From Mycobacterium cookii (lineage in GTDB: Bacteria > Actinomycetota > Actinomycetes > Mycobacteriales > Mycobacteriaceae): a stretch of DNA of 64,000 nt. Under the pieces are notes generated by a model, which worked only from the letters and a program-made list of their open reading frames with translations, was not told the origin of the DNA and made no database searches. The stretch lies in contig NZ_AP022569.1 of assembly GCF_010727945.1 (NCBI RefSeq), forward strand, positions 1,178,001 through 1,242,000. The letters run 5' to 3'. Both the position numbers and the translations under genes were made by a program. Shown here piece after piece: positions 1 to 8,277 of the stretch; the stretch's first letter is position 1; every line of letters starts with the position of its first letter.

Positions 1-436
1 GCCCGATGGCGCCCGCCACGTAGCGGGGCTTCTCCGGGGTGCTGAACTCGTCGGCGGCCTGACGAGCCAGGGCGGCGCCGGCGTAGTTCAGCTCGTAGGC
101 CAGCTCCGCCATGTCGTAATCGGAAAGCGAGACCGCGTTCGCGTTGAACGTGTTGGTCTCCAGGATGTCGGCGCCCGCCTCGAGGTACTCGCGGTGGATC
201 CCCTCGATGATCTGCGGTTGTGTCAGGGTGAGCAGGTCGTTGTTGCCCTGCAGTGCGGTCGGCCACTCGGTGAACCGGTCACCTCGGTAGCCGGCCTCGT
301 CCGGCCGGTCCCGCTGGATCGCCGTGCCCATCGCGCCGTCGATCACCATGATCCGCTGACGCAGCGCTGCCGTGAGTTCGTCGGTGCAGTCGGGGCGGAT
401 GTTCGGCTCGAAGACAGTCGGCTCGGGGGCGTTCAC
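1..436 (-). CDS. metH: Methionine synthase MetH, N-terminal part (gene runs off the left edge)
   Basis: Cobalamin-dependent methionine synthase moves a methyl group from methyl-tetrahydrofolate to homocysteine in the cytoplasm. Only the first 145 codons are present. They show the start of the homocysteine-binding domain, with the motif IDGAMGT near residue 31 and [15 protein letters not shown] further on. The start is GTG at 436, placed by a GGAAGG Shine-Dalgarno 7 nt upstream. The text ([25 protein letters not shown]) looks closer to E. coli-type MetH than to the M. tuberculosis Rv2124c sequence I remember, so it may belong to another MetH class. A perfect hairpin covers the Shine-Dalgarno. 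The homocysteine zinc ligands and the B12 domains lie outside the window. Confidence 0.93.
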   Translation of the reverse strand, partial: MNAPEPTVFEPNIRPDCTDELTAALRQRIMVIDGAMGTAIQRDRPDEAGYRGDRFTEWPTALQGNNDLLTLTQPQIIEGIHREYLEAGADILETNTFNANAVSLSDYDMAELAYELNYAGAALARQAADEFSTPEKPRYVAGAIG

Positions 437-443
437 ATGCAAT

Positions 444-460
444 CCTTCCGTAGCGGAAGG
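444..460 (-). promoter_or_regulatory. Hairpin covering the metH Shine-Dalgarno
   Basis: On the minus strand CCTTCCG, a 3-nt loop and CGGAAGG form a perfect 7-bp stem. The 3' arm contains GGAAGG, the only Shine-Dalgarno-like sequence in front of the metH GTG start, 7 nt away. If the leader folds this way the ribosome-binding site is closed. This is read directly from the sequence; control of translation is inference. Confidence 0.6.
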
Positions 461-780
461 CGTCCTTAACTCTGCCGAGCGTGGCGGATACCGGCAGGAC
501 CGGCAAACCGTTGCAACGCCTCTCGACCAGAAAATTCTACGACGTCACCCGACGTCTGGACGCACAGCTCGACTCAACCCGCTTGGCCGGCGCGGTCGCC
601 AACCTTAACCAGATTGCAGCCGAAGGTATTTCGTCTCGACCGCGTCGGCGCCGGTTGTTGAGGTCGTCCAGCGTCAGATCGACACGTAGGTGTCGTGTTC
701 GGGCGCATTCCTCGGCATAAGCATAGCTGGTCTATGGAAAGTGACGTGTCGCTCTGCGCGCCACAGCCCGGGTCAGGTCG

Positions 781-786
781 TACGCT
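781..786 (+). promoter_or_regulatory. -10 element of a likely leaderless promoter (PAC2 gene)
   Basis: TACGCT matches the mycobacterial -10 consensus TANNNT and ends 7 nt before the GTG at 794. Transcription would then begin on the first base of the start codon, which also supports choosing that start. Confidence 0.6.
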
Positions 787-793
787 GATTGGC

Positions 794-1672
794 GTGACCT
801 CGCAGGACGTCAGCTCACCGTTTCCCGAACTGCACAACACGATCGTCGTGGCTGCGTTCGAGGGCTGGAACGACGCCGGCGACGCGGCCAGTGACGCGTT
901 GGAGCACCTGGACGCGATCTGGGAGGCCGATCCGATCGTCGAAATCGACGACGAGGCCTACTACGACTATCAGGTGAACCGTCCGGTGATACGCCAAGTC
1001 GACGGCGTGACGCGGGAATTGGTGTGGCCGTCGATGCGGATCTCACACTGCCGGCCCCCCGGTACCGACCGGGACATCGTGCTGATGCACGGCGTGGAAC
1101 CCAACATGCGGTGGCGCACCTTCTGCGCCGAGCTGCTGGCCGTCGCCGACAAACTGAACGTCGACACCGTGGTGATTCTCGGCGCGCTGCTGGCCGACAC
1201 CCCGCACACCCGCCCGGTGCCGGTGTCCGGGGCGGCCTACTCCCCCGAGTCGGCGCAGCGCTTCGGCCTGCAGGAAACCCGCTACGAAGGCCCGACCGGC
1301 ATCGCCGGGGTGTTCCAGGACGCCTGCGTGGCCGCGGGGATACCGGCCGTCACGTTCTGGGCGGCCGTCCCGCACTACGTGTCGCAGCCGCCCAACCCGA
1401 AAGCGACCGTCGCGCTCCTGCGCCGCGTCGAGGACGTGCTCGATATCGAGGTGCCGTTGGCCGACCTGCCCGCGCAGGCTGAGGAGTGGGAGCAGGCGGT
1501 CACCGAGATGACCACCGACGACGACGAGATCGCCGAGTACGTGCAGTCACTCGAACAGCGCGGTGACGCCGAAGTCGACATGAGCGAGGCGCTGGGCAAG
1601 ATCGACGGCGACGCGCTGGCCGCCGAGTTCGAGCGCTACCTGCGCCGCCGCCGTCCCGGCTTCGGTCGCTAG
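794..1672 (+). CDS. PAC2-family protein, Rv2125 orthologue
   Basis: This 292-residue protein belongs to the PAC2 family, whose archaeal and eukaryotic members act in proteasome assembly; the role in actinobacteria is not settled. The N-terminus FPELHNTIVVAAFEGWNDAG is the typical family opening, and LMHGVEPNMRW and the ILGALLADTPHTRPV segment follow in the core. The C-terminal third is acidic and helical (EMTTDDDEIAEY) and ends in a basic patch, RRRRPGFGR. An upstream in-frame ATG at 695 exists, but the conserved region starts just after the GTG at 794 and a -10 hexamer sits 7 nt before it. It is transcribed away from metH. Mycobacteria encode a proteasome, so a link is possible but not shown here. 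Confidence 0.9.
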   Translation: MTSQDVSSPFPELHNTIVVAAFEGWNDAGDAASDALEHLDAIWEADPIVEIDDEAYYDYQVNRPVIRQVDGVTRELVWPSMRISHCRPPGTDRDIVLMHGVEPNMRWRTFCAELLAVADKLNVDTVVILGALLADTPHTRPVPVSGAAYSPESAQRFGLQETRYEGPTGIAGVFQDACVAAGIPAVTFWAAVPHYVSQPPNPKATVALLRRVEDVLDIEVPLADLPAQAEEWEQAVTEMTTDDDEIAEYVQSLEQRGDAEVDMSEALGKIDGDALAAEFERYLRRRRPGFGR

Positions 1673-2229
1673 CGCGGTCGCATCGCGGTCGCCAGCTCGG
1701 TTGCCGCGCCTGGTCACGCACGCCCTACCTGGTCGCGCCCGCAGGGATCCCGCTGCAGCGCGGGGCAGAAGCCGGAGTCACCAAGTGCCGCAACCCACTT
1801 CAGTATGCGCGAAACAGGGGTCTGGCACGCCAACCCGTAATGTTGGAACAACGCCCAGGCCGAATCATTCTCAGCCACAATAAAGTCCAGTTCTACGACA
1901 GATATCTATGGCACATCAAGCCACTGCCAAGATCGCTGCCGGCGACTGGATCGAACGAGTCTGCAACCGACGCAGCTGCCATTCGGCGCTCGCTACGATT
2001 TAGTCCGGTCTGCTTCGAAGTCCGACTCACTCAGCGGCACAAGCCGCCCGACCCCGGGTAGACCAACCGGGTTCAAGCCCTGAGTGAGGACGCCGTGATG
2101 ACCTGAACGCGGTTTGATTCGCACCGGGACGCCACCGAAGTTCCACGAAATAGGGAAAATCGTGGTTCCGAACAATTATGGTCAACCGCATCCGGGGCGG
2201 TCCCTCGGCGCGAAGAAGGTGGGCTTTCG
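1673..2229. other. 557-nt gene-free region
   Basis: No reading frame here looks coding. The stretch from about 1840 to 2030 is AT-richer than its surroundings. It contains the possible structured RNA at 2020-2091. A -10-like TATGGT at 2177-2182 could serve the protease gene at 2230. In M. tuberculosis this position carries PE_PGRS37, ansP1 and Rv2128, of which no remnant is recognisable. Confidence 0.5.
2020..2091 (+). ncRNA. Possible structured RNA: closed stem with two internal hairpins
   Basis: TCACTCAG at 2027-2034 pairs with CTGAGTGA at 2080-2087. After a 3-nt bulge the stem continues as GTCC (2020-2023) with GGAC (2088-2091). Inside lie CGGC-ACAA-GCCG at 2035-2046 and CCCGG, 9 nt, CCGGG at 2053-2071. 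This makes a three-way junction. It is too short for a tRNA and has no T-run, so it is not a standard terminator. The strand is arbitrary because the pairing works on both. Known families were not searched. Confidence 0.3.
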
Positions 2230-3771
2230 ATGTTTGGCTCCCAGGTCAGATCCGTGTTCGTGCTGTTGTCGGTGTGGGGCCTTGCAATGCTCGGGACCGC
2301 GCCGAGTTTCGCCGACGATGGTCCAGGCCGGCCGCCGGCCACTACCCCGGTGCAGAAGGCCGAGAACCTGATCCGCCCGGCGGTGGTCTACATCGAAGGA
2401 GACCTCAGCGCGTACGTCGGGGACAACAATGGGTTTTTCAACGACATCGACCAACCGGTCAAGTTGACCTACTCGTGCACGGGCTTCGTGGTCAACCCGT
2501 CGGGTTATGTGGCCACCGCCGGACACTGTGCCGACCTCGGCCCTGAGGGAGCCCGACGCGACATCGTCGAGTCGGTTGTGCAGGAAATCGCCCAGAAAGA
2601 CCCGACGATCAACGTCGATCATGCCATGAACGTCGCGATGGCGAATTGGAAGGTGGAGGGGCAGAACGCCGGGTCCCCGATTGACCAGACCATCCGCGTT
2701 GCGCGCGGGGGCGGACCCGGGCAAAAGGCGCAAGTCCTTCCCGCCAGGGTCGTCGAGGCTCGTCCGGTGTCTCAGGGCGATGTCGCGCTCCTGAAGGTCG
2801 AGGCCGCTGACATGCCCTCGAGCGAACTCGCCGGGAGCGGCGACGTGCAGGTCGGTCAACAGGTGGTGTCGGTCGGTTACCCCGCCAGCACGGAAAAGAT
2901 CACCGACTTCTCGTTGGAACCGGACTACAAAGACGGCACCATCAGCGCCAAGAAAACCGACGCAACGGTGCCGGTCTATGAGACCAATGCCGCGTTGTCA
3001 CCTGGCATGAGCGGCGGCCCCACAGTGGGACTCGACGGACGGACCCTCGGAATCAATAGCCGCCTACCCGCCGGGGAAACGCAGGCCTTCAACTTCATCG
3101 CCCCGGCAACGGGGCTCGTCGAGTTGCTCAACCGCAACGGGATCAAGGCCGAACTGGGACCCCTCGATGTCCAATACCGCAGCGGCCTCGACGACTACTA
3201 TGCCGGCCACTACACCTCGGCAATCTCGACCTTCGACAAGATTCTCGCCCTCTCCCCGACCTACCAACAGGCCGCCGAATTCAAAGCCAACGCGACCAAG
3301 GCCCGCGCGCAATTCGGCGACGTCTCGACCTCGTCGGGATCGCGCACGCTGTGGTACGTCCTCGGCGCTGGTGTCCTCCTCCTGGCGGGCGCTGCGGTCG
3401 CGATACTGCTCCTACGCCGCCGTCGCGGCCCGGCCAGCGCCGGACCCGGCGGTGCTCCACCACTTCCCAACTACCCGAGCCAGGGGTCCCCACCCGCGTG
3501 GAGCCCGACGGTGTACCAGCCCGCGGGGACACCCGCCCCAACGAATAGTCCCCCGTCGGCGCCGCCAGGAACCCCGCAGGCCGTCCCGACACAGCCCGAC
3601 GCCGCGGATCAGCCGCGCCCAACCGCGCCCGCCGGCGGCGAGGCATCGACGCTCAGCGCGGAGAAGGTGCCCAACTCCGGCACCGGGGTCTCCCGCTACT
3701 GCTCCAACTGCGGATCGCAGCATGGCGACACCGAGCGGTTCTGCTCGCAATGCGGGCACGCCGTCACCTGA
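2230..3771 (+). CDS. Secreted trypsin-like serine protease with TPR-like segment, membrane anchor and C-terminal zinc ribbon
   Basis: A signal peptide (about residues 1-28, ending PSFA) is followed by a trypsin-fold protease domain with the likely triad His99 (ATAGHC), Asp184 (GDVALL) and Ser261 (GMSGGP). A TPR-like helical segment (about 314-360) comes next, then one membrane segment (about 374-395) closed by RRRR. A Pro/Ala-rich linker leads to a zinc ribbon with Cys491, Cys494, Cys505 and Cys508. The expected layout is protease outside and zinc ribbon inside, so it could pass a signal across the membrane; that is inference. The start ATG follows a GAAGAAGG/GGTGGG purine run. No orthologue is known to me at this site in M. 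tuberculosis. HtrA-type proteases differ by having PDZ domains, which are absent here. Confidence 0.85.
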   Translation: MFGSQVRSVFVLLSVWGLAMLGTAPSFADDGPGRPPATTPVQKAENLIRPAVVYIEGDLSAYVGDNNGFFNDIDQPVKLTYSCTGFVVNPSGYVATAGHCADLGPEGARRDIVESVVQEIAQKDPTINVDHAMNVAMANWKVEGQNAGSPIDQTIRVARGGGPGQKAQVLPARVVEARPVSQGDVALLKVEAADMPSSELAGSGDVQVGQQVVSVGYPASTEKITDFSLEPDYKDGTISAKKTDATVPVYETNAALSPGMSGGPTVGLDGRTLGINSRLPAGETQAFNFIAPATGLVELLNRNGIKAELGPLDVQYRSGLDDYYAGHYTSAISTFDKILALSPTYQQAAEFKANATKARAQFGDVSTSSGSRTLWYVLGAGVLLLAGAAVAILLLRRRRGPASAGPGGAPPLPNYPSQGSPPAWSPTVYQPAGTPAPTNSPPSAPPGTPQAVPTQPDAADQPRPTAPAGGEASTLSAEKVPNSGTGVSRYCSNCGSQHGDTERFCSQCGHAVT

Positions 3772-3891
3772 CTGGGCGGGCTACGACATACGGGCGACCC
3801 CGAGGGTGTGACGCAATTCCCATCGCGGTGAAAGGGTTGTCGACGCAGCAGCTTTCCGGCAGTCGCCGAGACCAGACGGTATTTCGGTCTG

Positions 3892-4773
3892 TCACCCCTT
3901 CTCCAACTGCTGGGTGTGGGCGCTGGTGGAGCGGCCCAGCGCGGCGACTTCGGCGTCCATGCGGGCCAACTCGTCACCAGTATGTCTATGCGCCAGAGAT
4001 TCGCCGAGGCGGGTGGATAGAAACGGCTTCAGCCAGCGGAACACGCCCACCCAGCCTGGGCAGTACACGCGCTGCTTGCGACCCTCGATGCCGGCGACGA
4101 AGGCCTCGGCGCACTTGTCCACCGAGGTGGTCTTGTTCAACGGCCAACGGAATTTCGCCATCTGCTCGCGGACGGTGGGCAGGTCGGCTTTGGAGTCCCG
4201 GACCAGGGCGGTGTCGATCCAGGACATATGTGCCGAACCGACGGCGACACCCAGGTGCGCGACCTCGAGTCGCAGCGCGTGAGCCAGATGCTCGTTGCCG
4301 GCCTTGGACATGTCGTAGGGAGCCATGCCCGGCGCCGCCGTAAAGGCGGCCAGCGAGGAGACGACCAAGACGTAGCCGCGGCGTTCGATGATCGACGGCA
4401 GCGTGGCGCGCACGGTATGAAAGACGCCGAGCAGGTTGACGTCCAAGACCCGCTTGACCGCTTCGGGATCGACCTGTCGCACCGTGCCGTAACTGGCGAT
4501 GCCGGCGTTGGCGACGACGGTGTCGATGCCGCCGAACTTCTCGACGGCCTTGGCGGCAGCGGCTTGCATGGCGGCCAAGTCGCGCACGTCGGCGACCGCG
4601 GTCAGCACGTGCTCATCGCCGCCCAGCTCGGCGGACCGCTCCGCCAGCGCCGCCTCGTCGAGGTCGGTGAGGACCAGTTTGGCGCCCTTGGCGTGCAGCA
4701 GGCGGGCCACCTCGGCTCCGATGCCGTGGGCGCCGCCGGTGATGAATACGACTTGCGATTTAACTGACGTCAT
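3892..4773 (-). CDS. Short-chain dehydrogenase/reductase, Rv2129c orthologue
   Basis: This 293-residue NAD(P)-dependent oxidoreductase has a full set of classical SDR motifs: GGAHGIG (13-19) for the dinucleotide, NAG (89-91), catalytic Ser139/140 (VVSS) and YDMSK with Tyr153 and Lys157. The substrate is unknown. The C-terminal 40 residues (LSTRLGESLAHRHTGDEL) extend past the core fold, as in steroid- and lipid-active mycobacterial SDRs. It lies 19 nt downstream of mshC in the same direction but has its own -10 hexamer, so it need not depend on mshC transcription. It converges on the protease gene with a 120-nt gap. Confidence 0.9.
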   Translation of the reverse strand: MTSVKSQVVFITGGAHGIGAEVARLLHAKGAKLVLTDLDEAALAERSAELGGDEHVLTAVADVRDLAAMQAAAAKAVEKFGGIDTVVANAGIASYGTVRQVDPEAVKRVLDVNLLGVFHTVRATLPSIIERRGYVLVVSSLAAFTAAPGMAPYDMSKAGNEHLAHALRLEVAHLGVAVGSAHMSWIDTALVRDSKADLPTVREQMAKFRWPLNKTTSVDKCAEAFVAGIEGRKQRVYCPGWVGVFRWLKPFLSTRLGESLAHRHTGDELARMDAEVAALGRSTSAHTQQLEKG

Positions 4774-4779
4774 GGCGGC

Positions 4780-4785
4780 AACCTA
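4780..4785 (-). promoter_or_regulatory. -10 element of a likely leaderless promoter (SDR gene)
   Basis: On the minus strand TAGGTT ends 6 nt before the ATG at 4773. It fits TANNNT at leaderless spacing and lies between the mshC stop and the SDR start. Confidence 0.55.
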
Positions 4786-4792
4786 CCTGTTG

Positions 4793-6043
4793 CTACCGCC
4801 TCGATGACAGCTCCACTCCGAGCAGCGCATCGACGGCCGCCGCCACCGCGTGCGGCGCCGCGCTGTCGTGGCCGCCGTACTCCAATGCATCGGTCGTCCA
4901 ACCATCAAGTGCAGCAAGCGCTTTCGGCGTATCCAGATCGTCGGCCAGGTAGCGGCGAACCCGGGCGATCACGTCGGTGCTATCGGGACCCGCGGGCAAT
5001 GTGGTCGCGGCCCGCCAGCGCTGCAGCCGGGTGTTTGCGTCGGCCAACACCTGCGGGCCCCAGTCCCGGTCGGCGCGGTAATGCCCGGCCAGCAGGCCCA
5101 ATCGGATGGCCGCCGGTTCGACACCCTGAGCGCGCAGCCCCGACACCAGGACCAGGTTGCCGCGGCTCTTCGACATCTTGTGGCCGTCCCAGCCGATCAT
5201 GCCGGCGTGCACGTAGTGCCGGGCGAATCGTCGTTCGCCGCTGACGGATTCGGCGTGCGCGGCGGTGAATTCGTGGTGCGGGAAGATCAGGTCGCTGCCG
5301 CCGCCCTGGATGTCGATGGTGCTGCCGATACGGCTGAGCGCGATCGCCGCGCATTCGACGTGCCATCCCGGTCGGCCGGGGCCGAACGGCGACGGCCAGC
5401 TCGGTTCGCCGGGCCGCTCGGCGCGCCACAGCAGCGCGTCGAGCCGATCGGTCTTACCCGGCCGGTCCGGATCGCCGCCGCGTTCGGCGAACAGCGCCAG
5501 CATGGTGTCGCGGTCGTAGCCGGACTCGTAGCCGAACTCGCTGGTGGCGTCGGCGCGGAAGTAGACATCGGGGAACTCGGCGTCATCGACGATGTAGGCC
5601 GCCCCGGAGGCCACCATCTTCTCGACGAGCTCGACGACCTCGGCGACGGCCTCGGTCGCCGCCACGTATTCGCGCGGCGGCAACACCCGCAGCGCGGCCA
5701 TGTCGTCGCGGAACAACGCGACCTCGCGGGCCGCGAGGTCGCGCCAGTCGATGCCGTCTCGGTTGGCCCGCTCGAACAGCGGATCGTCGACGTCGGTGAC
5801 GTTTTGGACGTAGTGCACCTGATGGCCGAGGTCCAGCCACACCCGGTGGATCAGGTCGAACGTCAGGTAGGTCGCGGCGTGGCCCAGATGGGTGGCGTCA
5901 TAGGGCGTGATGCCGCAGACGTACATGGTGGCCGTCGGACCGGCCGCCACCGGGCGCACTTGGCGGTCGGAGGTGTCGTACAGCCGCAGTTCCGGGCCCC
6001 GTCCGGGCACCGCTGGTAAGGGTGCCGACGCCCACGACTGCAT
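4793..6043 (-). CDS. mshC: L-cysteine:1D-myo-inosityl 2-amino-2-deoxy-alpha-D-glucopyranoside ligase MshC
   Basis: MshC joins cysteine to glucosaminyl-inositol using ATP, the third step of mycothiol synthesis, the main actinobacterial thiol. The 416 residues resemble class I cysteinyl-tRNA synthetase, with the HIGH-type motif [13 protein letters not shown] and the KMSKS motif in [24 protein letters not shown] holds conserved Cys and His positions. An in-frame ATG at 6121 would add 26 residues, but the ATG at 6043 (MQSW) matches the known start and is preceded by TAAAGT at leaderless spacing. cysQ lies upstream, which places cysteine and sulfate handling next to mycothiol synthesis. Confidence 0.95.
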   Translation of the reverse strand: MQSWASAPLPAVPGRGPELRLYDTSDRQVRPVAAGPTATMYVCGITPYDATHLGHAATYLTFDLIHRVWLDLGHQVHYVQNVTDVDDPLFERANRDGIDWRDLAAREVALFRDDMAALRVLPPREYVAATEAVAEVVELVEKMVASGAAYIVDDAEFPDVYFRADATSEFGYESGYDRDTMLALFAERGGDPDRPGKTDRLDALLWRAERPGEPSWPSPFGPGRPGWHVECAAIALSRIGSTIDIQGGGSDLIFPHHEFTAAHAESVSGERRFARHYVHAGMIGWDGHKMSKSRGNLVLVSGLRAQGVEPAAIRLGLLAGHYRADRDWGPQVLADANTRLQRWRAATTLPAGPDSTDVIARVRRYLADDLDTPKALAALDGWTTDALEYGGHDSAAPHAVAAAVDALLGVELSSRR

Positions 6044-6050
6044 ATCGACG

Positions 6051-6056
6051 ACTTTA
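6051..6056 (-). promoter_or_regulatory. -10 element of a likely leaderless promoter (mshC)
   Basis: Minus-strand TAAAGT ends 7 nt before the ATG at 6043. No Shine-Dalgarno is seen in front of that ATG, which agrees with a leaderless message. Confidence 0.6.
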
Positions 6057-6163
6057 GGCCCGGCGATGGTGCGGGCCGTGCAACGGCCCGGTGAAATCCG
6101 CGGTTGCGTGGCAGACGACATGCGAGCGACAACCGCGGTCGGCCGGCCGGAATTCCCTGGTCG

Positions 6164-6931
6164 CTAGCTCGCCAGCCGGATCGCACCCAGCAGCAGGTCG
6201 GCCAGCTCGGCGCGGCACATCAAGAAGTCGGGCAGATACGGATCGGGGCGGTTGTAGATCATCTCCGAACCGTCCAGTCGCGAGGCATGCATGCCCGCGG
6301 CCAGAATCACGCCGGCCGGTGCGGCCGAATCCCATTCCCACTGGCCGCCGGCGTGGACGTAGGCGTCGGCGTCGCCGCGGACCACCGACATGGCTTTGGC
6401 TCCGGCAGAACCGATTTGGACGAATTCGACGTCGAGCTGCCGGGCCAGGTGGTACAGCACGGCGGGCGGGCGGTTCGAGCTGGCGGTGATCCGGATCGGC
6501 CCGGTGTGCGGCGTCGTGGGTGCGCTGACGGTGTCGCTGCGGTACAACTCCCCCATCGCCGGCAGCGCGACGGCGGCGTCGGTGATCGCACCGTTGGGGC
6601 CGCCGTGCCGCTGCCACAACGCCACGTGCACCGCCCAGTCGTCGCGGCCCTGCCAGGAGAACTCGCGGGTGCCGTCCAGCGGGTCGACGATCCACACCCG
6701 GTCGGCCTGCACGCGGGTCAGGTCGTCGTAGGCCTCTTCGCTGAGCACCGCGTCGGCCGGGCGCTCGGCGCGCAACCGCTTGAGCAGCAGCGCGTTGGCC
6801 TGGATGTCGCCCTCGTCGCCGAGCAGCCACGGATGGCCGAAGCCGACGCGGTCGCGCACGGCAAGCAGCAGCTTGCCCGCTTCTTCGGCCAGGTCAGCGG
6901 CCAGCGCGGCGTCGGTCACGTGGGCGTTCAT
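6164..6931 (-). CDS. cysQ: 3'(2'),5'-bisphosphate nucleotidase CysQ
   Basis: CysQ removes phosphate from PAP and PAPS and so controls sulfate assimilation; mycobacterial CysQ can also act on inositol phosphates and fructose-1,6-bisphosphate. The 255 residues carry the metal-binding motifs of the inositol monophosphatase superfamily: Glu65/66 (SEEAYDD), DPLDGT with Asp83 and Asp86, and [10 protein letters not shown] near residue 195. The start ATG is preceded by GATACT 7 nt upstream, a weaker version of the leaderless arrangement seen for its neighbours. A gap of 120 nt separates it from mshC. Confidence 0.92.
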   Translation of the reverse strand: MNAHVTDAALAADLAEEAGKLLLAVRDRVGFGHPWLLGDEGDIQANALLLKRLRAERPADAVLSEEAYDDLTRVQADRVWIVDPLDGTREFSWQGRDDWAVHVALWQRHGGPNGAITDAAVALPAMGELYRSDTVSAPTTPHTGPIRITASSNRPPAVLYHLARQLDVEFVQIGSAGAKAMSVVRGDADAYVHAGGQWEWDSAAPAGVILAAGMHASRLDGSEMIYNRPDPYLPDFLMCRAELADLLLGAIRLAS

Positions 6932-6952
6932 CCGGTCCAGTATCGCCGAGGA

Positions 6953-7459
6953 CTAGCCGTTCGCCGCGATCCACGCGTCGGTGAACCGCTGAACTGCGCC
7001 GATGTCGTCGCCGAGGCGGCCGATGATGAAGTTCTCGATGAACCCGCCGACCAGCGGAACAGCCACGTCCACGGTCGTGCTGAAACGCAGTTGCGAGCCG
7101 GTCGGCGACGGCGTCAACAGCACGTCGCCGTGTGCTGTCACCGGGGCCCGCGGCACCGCGACTTCGATTGCGCCGCAAGCCCGCTCGTCGTCGATCCAAC
7201 TCCACCGCTCGATGCGTGCCATCCCGAATTCGCCGCCGGCCAGCTTGGTGACCGCGGTCGGCAGCCGGTCGGCGAACAGCTTGACGGCTAGGTCCACGGT
7301 CACTGCGCCGCTCGGCTCGACGGTCAGGCCGTTGAGTGTCGCGGTGCCGTTCTCGAAGGCTGCCAGCCGTGCCTGCCAATAGTCGTCGTCGGCGAATGCG
7401 GACAAGATGTCGCCGACGCCGACCGGGGAATCGAACGCCATGTCGAATCGTCGCGCCAT
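6953..7459 (-). CDS. DUF2505 protein (SRPBCC-like)
   Basis: This 168-residue protein begins MARRFDMAFDSPVGVGDILSAF and matches my knowledge of the actinobacterial DUF2505 family, which resembles the START/SRPBCC ligand-binding fold. The ending, GFIENFIIGRLGDDIGAVQRFTDAWI, suits the long C-terminal helix of that fold. No catalytic residues can be named and no ligand is known. The start at 7459 lies 2 nt after the upstream gene's stop. A further ATG at 7477 would overlap that gene by 16 nt, and neither start has a clear Shine-Dalgarno. It is probably cotranscribed with the genes upstream. Confidence 0.75.
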   Translation of the reverse strand: MARRFDMAFDSPVGVGDILSAFADDDYWQARLAAFENGTATLNGLTVEPSGAVTVDLAVKLFADRLPTAVTKLAGGEFGMARIERWSWIDDERACGAIEVAVPRAPVTAHGDVLLTPSPTGSQLRFSTTVDVAVPLVGGFIENFIIGRLGDDIGAVQRFTDAWIAANG

Positions 7460-7461
7460 GA

Positions 7462-8277
7462 CTAGAACGCCGGCCATGGAATGGGGCGGTGCCGGTCCGG
7501 TCCGGGCATCACCGGGTTCTCCAGCAGCGCGCGGGCACGCAGATGCAGCGCCGCGACCTCGGCGCTGGTGATGTGTTCGCTCAGCGCCTCACCGAGCGGT
7601 CCGGCCACCGCGTCGACCAGACACCCGACCTTCTCCAGGGTTTTGTTGTCGAGCGACGTACCGGCCCATCCCCACAGCACCGTGCGCAGCTTGTCCTCGA
7701 CGTGCAGACACAACCCGTGGTCGACGCCGTACACGTCGCCGTCGACGCCGCGCAGCACGTGACCACCCTTGCGGTCGGCGTTGTTGATCAACACGTCGAA
7801 CACCGCCATGCGGCGCAGCCGGATGTCGTCGGCATGCACGAGCGAGACCGGGTCGCCGGCGTAGTCGTAGGCCCGCAACACCGGGATGTAGCCCGGCGGC
7901 AGCCTGCCCTCCGGCACCAGGTCGACGAGATCCAGGCCTGGCTCCGGCTCCGAGTCGGACGCGTCGCCCGGCTGGTCGATCCAGAGCTGCAGCATGCCCG
8001 GACCGGCCGGGCCGTGCCGAATGATGGTGTACGGCACGATGTTCCAGCCCAATTGGGTGGACACCAGATACGCGCAGAGCTCGCGGCCGGCCAGGGTGCC
8101 GTCGGGAAAGTCCCAGAGTGGCTGCTCGCCCGAGACGGGCTTGTACACACAGTGCGCGGTGTGGTCGTCCAGCGTCGCCTCGCACAGAAAGGTGGCGTTG
8201 CTCGCTGAGCGGATGCGTCCCAGGACCGTCAGCTCACCGCGCTGCAGGACCTCCCGGTTGTCAGGCCTCTGCGTCAT
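7462..8277 (-). CDS. SCO1664-family protein with kinase-like fold, Rv2133c orthologue
   Basis: The 271 residues match the SCO1664 family, which is distantly related to PI3/4-kinase-like catalytic domains. Visible family motifs are GRIRSASNATFLCE, YKPVSGEQPLWDFPDGTL (a lysine in the usual ATP-binding place), INNADRKGGHVL and YGVDHGLCLH, which resemble the catalytic and metal-binding loops. The biochemical role is unknown. The chosen ATG at 8277 overlaps the end of the DUF3090 gene by 17 nt. DUF3090 is its constant partner in actinobacteria and the two are likely translated from one message. Confidence 0.82.
   Translation of the reverse strand: MTQRPDNREVLQRGELTVLGRIRSASNATFLCEATLDDHTAHCVYKPVSGEQPLWDFPDGTLAGRELCAYLVSTQLGWNIVPYTIIRHGPAGPGMLQLWIDQPGDASDSEPEPGLDLVDLVPEGRLPPGYIPVLRAYDYAGDPVSLVHADDIRLRRMAVFDVLINNADRKGGHVLRGVDGDVYGVDHGLCLHVEDKLRTVLWGWAGTSLDNKTLEKVGCLVDAVAGPLGEALSEHITSAEVAALHLRARALLENPVMPGPDRHRPIPWPAF

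Larger units (their letters stand above)
437..793. other. Divergent intergenic region between metH and the PAC2 gene
   Basis: No credible gene is seen in this 357-nt stretch. It holds the metH leader on the minus strand, with the 444-460 hairpin, and the promoter of the PAC2 gene at its right end. A 10-bp palindrome CGTTGCAACG lies near 512-523. I looked for a cobalamin riboswitch on the metH side and saw no B12-box-like core. Confidence 0.6.

Noticed and set aside
437..700. Cobalamin riboswitch in front of metH
   Set aside because: No B12-box-like core or multi-stem layout can be seen; only the short hairpin is supported.
2028..2086. tRNA-like feature with TTCAAGC loop
   Set aside because: The closing stem and T-loop-like text suggest a tRNA, but the span is only 59 nt and no anticodon arm can be placed.
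3772..3891. Terminator between the protease and SDR genes
   Set aside because: A 5-bp stem AGACC/GGTCT with a 12-nt loop and no T-run is too weak to support a terminator.
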